From Bacteroidota bacterium (GTDB lineage Bacteria > Bacteroidota > Bacteroidia > Bacteroidales > Bacteroidaceae), in NCBI GenBank assembly GCA_023458215.1, contig JAEXAJ010000207.1:1-9817 (forward strand): a DNA stretch of 9,817 nt, read 5' to 3'. The translations under genes and the position numbers were made by a program. The notes beneath the pieces were generated by a model. The model ran no database searches. It was given only the letters and a program-made list of their open reading frames with translations, and was not told the origin of the DNA. Positions 7,996-9,817 of the stretch are shown piece after piece; position 1 is the stretch's first letter, and every line of letters begins with the position of its first letter.

Positions 7996-8018
7996 AGTTA
8001 CTTGTTAGGTAACGGAAA
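7996..8018 (+). repeat. left inverted repeat (IRL) of the invertible segment
   Basis: This 23-bp sequence is repeated without mismatch, in reverse complement, at 8295-8317. Within it GTTAC (7997-8001) and GTAAC (8009-8013) form short inverted arms around the asymmetric 7-bp spacer TTGTTAG. Two arms around a 6-8 bp crossover is the known form of a tyrosine recombinase core site. It starts 10 bp after the recombinase stop codon. Confidence 0.92.
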
Positions 8019-8032
8019 AGCCTAAACCGCAA

Positions 8033-8040
8033 CAAAGATA
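8033..8040 (-). promoter_or_regulatory. -7 box inside the invertible segment, pointing left (OFF orientation)
   Basis: The minus strand reads TATCTTTG, a perfect TAnnTTTG match, 14 bp inside the left repeat. No TTTG lies 19-21 nt upstream of it, so the -33 element is weak or absent. As written, transcription would leave through the left repeat into the 3' end of the recombinase gene on the antisense strand. Confidence 0.6.
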
Positions 8041-8151
8041 TAAAAAGAAGTTAATACAGTGGTATATAACACTCATTATTTTATACATAAAACACGAGAT
8101 TTCCTTAATTCACTTCTTGAAATATTAAACTTACCTTACTTTTCATTCTTT

Positions 8152-8169
8152 ACATGGAGGAAACCATGT
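8152..8169. other. small hairpin inside the invertible segment
   Basis: ACATGG (8152-8157) pairs with CCATGT (8164-8169) around the loop AGGAAA, with one more T-G wobble pair possible outside. It has no T run and does not look like a terminator. It could be an operator-like dyad or chance. Confidence 0.3.
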
Positions 8170-8261
8170 GTTTTTCTGCCCCGTGCATTTACCTAAAAGC
8201 ACGAGGTTGGATGCTTGTTGTCTTTACTGAACCTACAAATCGAAAATATGGGTGTCATGCC

Positions 8262-8279
8262 TCTGCAACGCTTTGCAGA
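8262..8279. other. 7-bp-stem hairpin near the right end of the invertible segment
   Basis: TCTGCAA (8262-8268) pairs with TTGCAGA (8273-8279) around the 4-nt loop CGCT. It lies 15 bp inside the right repeat. No T run follows on the + strand, so termination is doubtful. After inversion it would sit just inside the left repeat. Confidence 0.35.
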
Positions 8280-8294
8280 TTGGTGTATTTGTGG

Positions 8295-8317
8295 TTTCCG
8301 TTACCTAACAAGTAACT
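8295..8317 (-). repeat. right inverted repeat (IRR) of the invertible segment
   Basis: This is the exact reverse complement of 7996-8018 over 23 bp; identity stops at both outer and inner edges. It has the same GTTAC-N7-GTAAC core, with the spacer reversed, so recombination between the two sites would invert the DNA between them and not delete it. Confidence 0.92.
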
Positions 8318-8357
8318 GTTACTCCAAAACCTCCAACTATGTAGTCCCGAAAGGTAT

Positions 8358-8558
8358 ATGAACAACAAACAAACATACAAGAAAGATGATAAAGTATGCG
8401 TACAGATACCCATAGAGGGGAGTACGCCCTCCAAGCACCTCGCTTTGATACTTTCAGTAGCGCCAACCCCTACTTATTATAACCAAGAACCCCACTTTGC
8501 CGTCCGATATCTCGACCAAAAAGGTATAGCCGCCTATCAGTGCGTCCCGCAAAGTTGA
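8358..8558 (+). CDS. 66-aa protein of unknown function directly downstream of the switch
   Basis: I do not recognise this product. It has no signal peptide or membrane segment. A polar start (MNNKQTYKKDDKVCVQIP) is followed by short alternating hydrophobic stretches (HLALILSV, HFAVRYLD, IAAYQCVP) that read like a small beta-rich, perhaps SH3-like, fold; this is only an impression. GAAAGG at 8349-8354 lies 3 nt before the ATG and is a passable ribosome site. The gene begins 40 bp beyond the right inverted repeat and ends 97 bp before the lipoprotein start, so both would share a transcript when the promoter faces right. It could be a regulator or leader peptide of the lipoprotein, or a spurious ORF; codon evidence is too little to decide. 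Confidence 0.5.
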   Translation: MNNKQTYKKDDKVCVQIPIEGSTPSKHLALILSVAPTPTYYNQEPHFAVRYLDQKGIAAYQCVPQS

Positions 8559-8655
8559 ATAACGGGATATGCAGACCAAGAACAAACAAACGATCAACAA
8601 ACAATAGATTATTAACCCTCCTCCCGTCTGGGGAAGGACTTTAAAACACAATTTT

Positions 8656-9817
8656 ATGATGAAATCAATTAAATTCTATGCCATGCTCCTTGTAGCAGCA
8701 GTGGCGATGTGGAGTTGCGGTGACGACTATGACGACACCGCTTTGAGAAAAGACGTAAGCGACCTACAGTCGCGAGTAGAAAAACTGGAAGCGTGGAGCA
8801 CCACCGTGAACGGGCAGATCAGCGCCCTGCAAGGATTGGTCACCGCTCTCGAAGAGAATGACTACGTGACGGGCGTATCACCCATCACTGTAGACGGCAA
8901 AACCGGTTACACCATCACCTTCACCAAAAGCGACGCTATCACTATCTTCGACGGTATAAACGGTAAAGATGGCGCCAATGGCACTACTCCCGTGATTGGT
9001 GTAGACAAATTCACTGACGGTGCTTACTACTGGACAGTGAAGACCGGCGACGCCAAAGCTACCTGGATGCTGGATGCAGCAGGTAATAAAGTAGCCACTA
9101 CCGGCGCCACAGGCAAAACACCTGTATTGAGCGTAGCCCAGGATAACGGCAAGCTCTACTGGCAGGTAGACGGCAAGTGGCTGATGAACGGTACGGAGAA
9201 AGTTCCGGCTACTGGCGATAAAGGCGAAACAGGCGAAACAGGCTCTCAAGGCGATGCCGTGTTCAAGAAAGACGGTGTGAAAGTGAATGCTGACAATACC
9301 GTGACCTTCACCCTGGCAGGCGACAATGGAGCTACATTTACTTTACCTATGGTCGATGCCATCAAGATTTTCAGTGACTTTGCTACTATCACTACCGCTG
9401 AGGCAAAGGACATCACATTGGCACTGAACATAAAGGACGCCGATTACGCCGCCATCAAAGCCGAAGTGACCAACAGCAAGGGACTGAGCGTAGCCGTTGC
9501 CACCCGCGCCGCCAGAGTACCGTGGACGGTAGCTATCAAGCAAGTTCCGACCTTCAATGCCGACGGCAGCATCAAGGACCAAGCCATCGTTACCGTTACC
9601 CCTCCGACAATGGATGATGCGATAAAAGACACAGACACCGCTCTGCTGAAAGTAACAATCGTAGGCAAGGATGGAAAAGAGCACACTGCTACCCGTGTAC
9701 TTTATTATAGCAATCAGATAGAGTGGGCAGAAGGTAACTTGATAGCCAACGCCGATAATAGCGGTTGCGAAATAGGTGCGCCAACCGATGCCGGTTTGTA
9801 CTTCCAGTTCGGTTCGC
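8656..9817 (+). CDS. phase-variable surface lipoprotein with DUF4988-like coiled coil and Gly-X-Y repeats (3' end outside window)
   Basis: The reading frame is open from the ATG at 8656 to the window end (387 codons seen, no stop). Residues 1-20 are a lipoprotein signal ending MWS before C21. GDDYDD follows, an acidic stretch like the known Bacteroidetes lipoprotein surface-export signal, so it probably faces outward. Residues about 30-63 form a coiled coil (LRKDVSDLQ...ALEE) followed by DYVTGVSPI, typical of DUF4988, also called the PL29-lyase N-terminal region. Two modules of 44-residue period start at P112 (TPVIGV) and P156 (TPVLSV). Five collagen-like triplets GDK-GET-GET-GSQ-GDA occupy 187-201. 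A beta-rich region follows, and the visible end (WAEGNL...GLYFQFGS) resembles the C-terminal module of Bacteroides tip or FISUMP-like surface proteins. The name 'lyase' would be unjustified, as no catalytic domain is visible. An adjacent in-frame ATG follows at 8659. A role in adhesion or surface display is inferred. Confidence 0.88.
   Translation, partial: MMKSIKFYAMLLVAAVAMWSCGDDYDDTALRKDVSDLQSRVEKLEAWSTTVNGQISALQGLVTALEENDYVTGVSPITVDGKTGYTITFTKSDAITIFDGINGKDGANGTTPVIGVDKFTDGAYYWTVKTGDAKATWMLDAAGNKVATTGATGKTPVLSVAQDNGKLYWQVDGKWLMNGTEKVPATGDKGETGETGSQGDAVFKKDGVKVNADNTVTFTLAGDNGATFTLPMVDAIKIFSDFATITTAEAKDITLALNIKDADYAAIKAEVTNSKGLSVAVATRAARVPWTVAIKQVPTFNADGSIKDQAIVTVTPPTMDDAIKDTDTALLKVTIVGKDGKEHTATRVLYYSNQIEWAEGNLIANADNSGCEIGAPTDAGLYFQFGS
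9223..9240 (+). repeat. 9-bp tandem repeat encoding Gly-Glu-Thr
   Basis: GGCGAAACA occurs twice in tandem without mismatch and encodes GET-GET within the collagen-like stretch of the lipoprotein. Units of this kind can gain or lose copies in frame. Confidence 0.7.

Larger units (their letters stand above)
7996..8317. other. invertible promoter segment (phase-variation switch)
   Basis: Perfect 23-bp inverted repeats enclose 276 bp with no convincing gene, placed between a tyrosine recombinase gene and the 66-aa ORF/lipoprotein pair. The only perfect -7 box inside (8033-8040) points left, so in this orientation the downstream genes should be silent. Inversion would move it to 8273-8280, reading right, with a start near 8287 and about 70 nt of leader before the ORF at 8358. 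Site-specific recombinases that flip promoters of surface proteins are established in Bacteroides; that this segment inverts is inference from its structure. Confidence 0.85.

Noticed and set aside
8284..8291. Rightward TGTATTTG near the right repeat as a promoter active in the present orientation.
   Set aside because: It differs from TAnnTTTG at the conserved A and has no TTTG 19-21 nt upstream, so it is weaker than the leftward perfect box at 8033-8040.
8154..8315. A 53-codon ORF inside the invertible segment (starts MEETMCFS) that stops within the right inverted repeat.
   Set aside because: Its composition is unlike a typical protein, it has no ribosome site, and no promoter faces it in this orientation. 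Because its stop lies in the repeat, it stays intact on inversion, so it may merit a homology search, but I do not call it a gene.
8615..8636. Possible hairpin CCTCCC / GGGGAAGG between the small ORF and the lipoprotein as a terminator or attenuator.
   Set aside because: Only three strong pairs form before mismatches, and no T run follows, so it does not support termination.
8878..9686. Minus-strand open frames opposite the lipoprotein gene.
   Set aside because: They mirror the repetitive, Thr/Gly/Asp-rich coding strand and have no start context or recognisable domains.

Overview
The window looks like a chromosomal segment from a gut Bacteroides or close relative (Bacteroidales). The signs are Bacteroides-type -7 promoter boxes (TAnnTTTG), an acidic stretch just after the lipoprotein cysteine, a DUF4988-like surface lipoprotein, and a tyrosine recombinase with the Bacteroidales 'SYxARHxWAT' signature. 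The species cannot be fixed from sequence alone.

Left part (1-2907): a 190-nt gene-free leader is followed by one large orphan hybrid sensor kinase (191-2866, +) with four PAS-like modules, HisKA, HATPase and a C-terminal receiver, but no visible membrane segment and no DNA-binding output. It converges on the next operon, and a 12-bp-stem hairpin (2876-2907) lies between the two.

Middle (2925-6968): a minus-strand two-gene operon encodes an MgtA-type P-type Mg2+ ATPase (4035-6683) and, 18 nt downstream, an OprB-like outer-membrane porin (2925-4016). Together they suggest a transport unit acting at both membranes. The operon has a perfect -7 box (6758-6765) but no recognisable -33 box. Instead, four TTAGA units repeat with an exact 11-bp period (6789-6826), starting at the -33 position. 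This looks like a tandem site for an OmpR/PhoB-type activator.

Right part (6969-9817): a GC-rich tyrosine recombinase gene ends 10 bp before a perfect 23-bp inverted repeat (7996-8018 / 8295-8317). The repeats bracket a 276-bp segment with no convincing gene, and each contains a core GTTAC-N7-GTAAC. A perfect -7 box (8033-8040) inside the segment points left, towards the recombinase. Inversion would turn it rightwards onto a 66-aa unknown ORF (8358-8558) and a surface lipoprotein (8656 to the window end) with a coiled coil, 44-residue modules and collagen-like Gly-X-Y triplets. This is a recombinase-driven ON/OFF promoter switch for a surface protein, apparently captured in the OFF state. The general mechanism is known in Bacteroides. 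The locus details that deserve attention are the small ORF, the altered box I of the recombinase and the possible antisense transcription in the OFF state.
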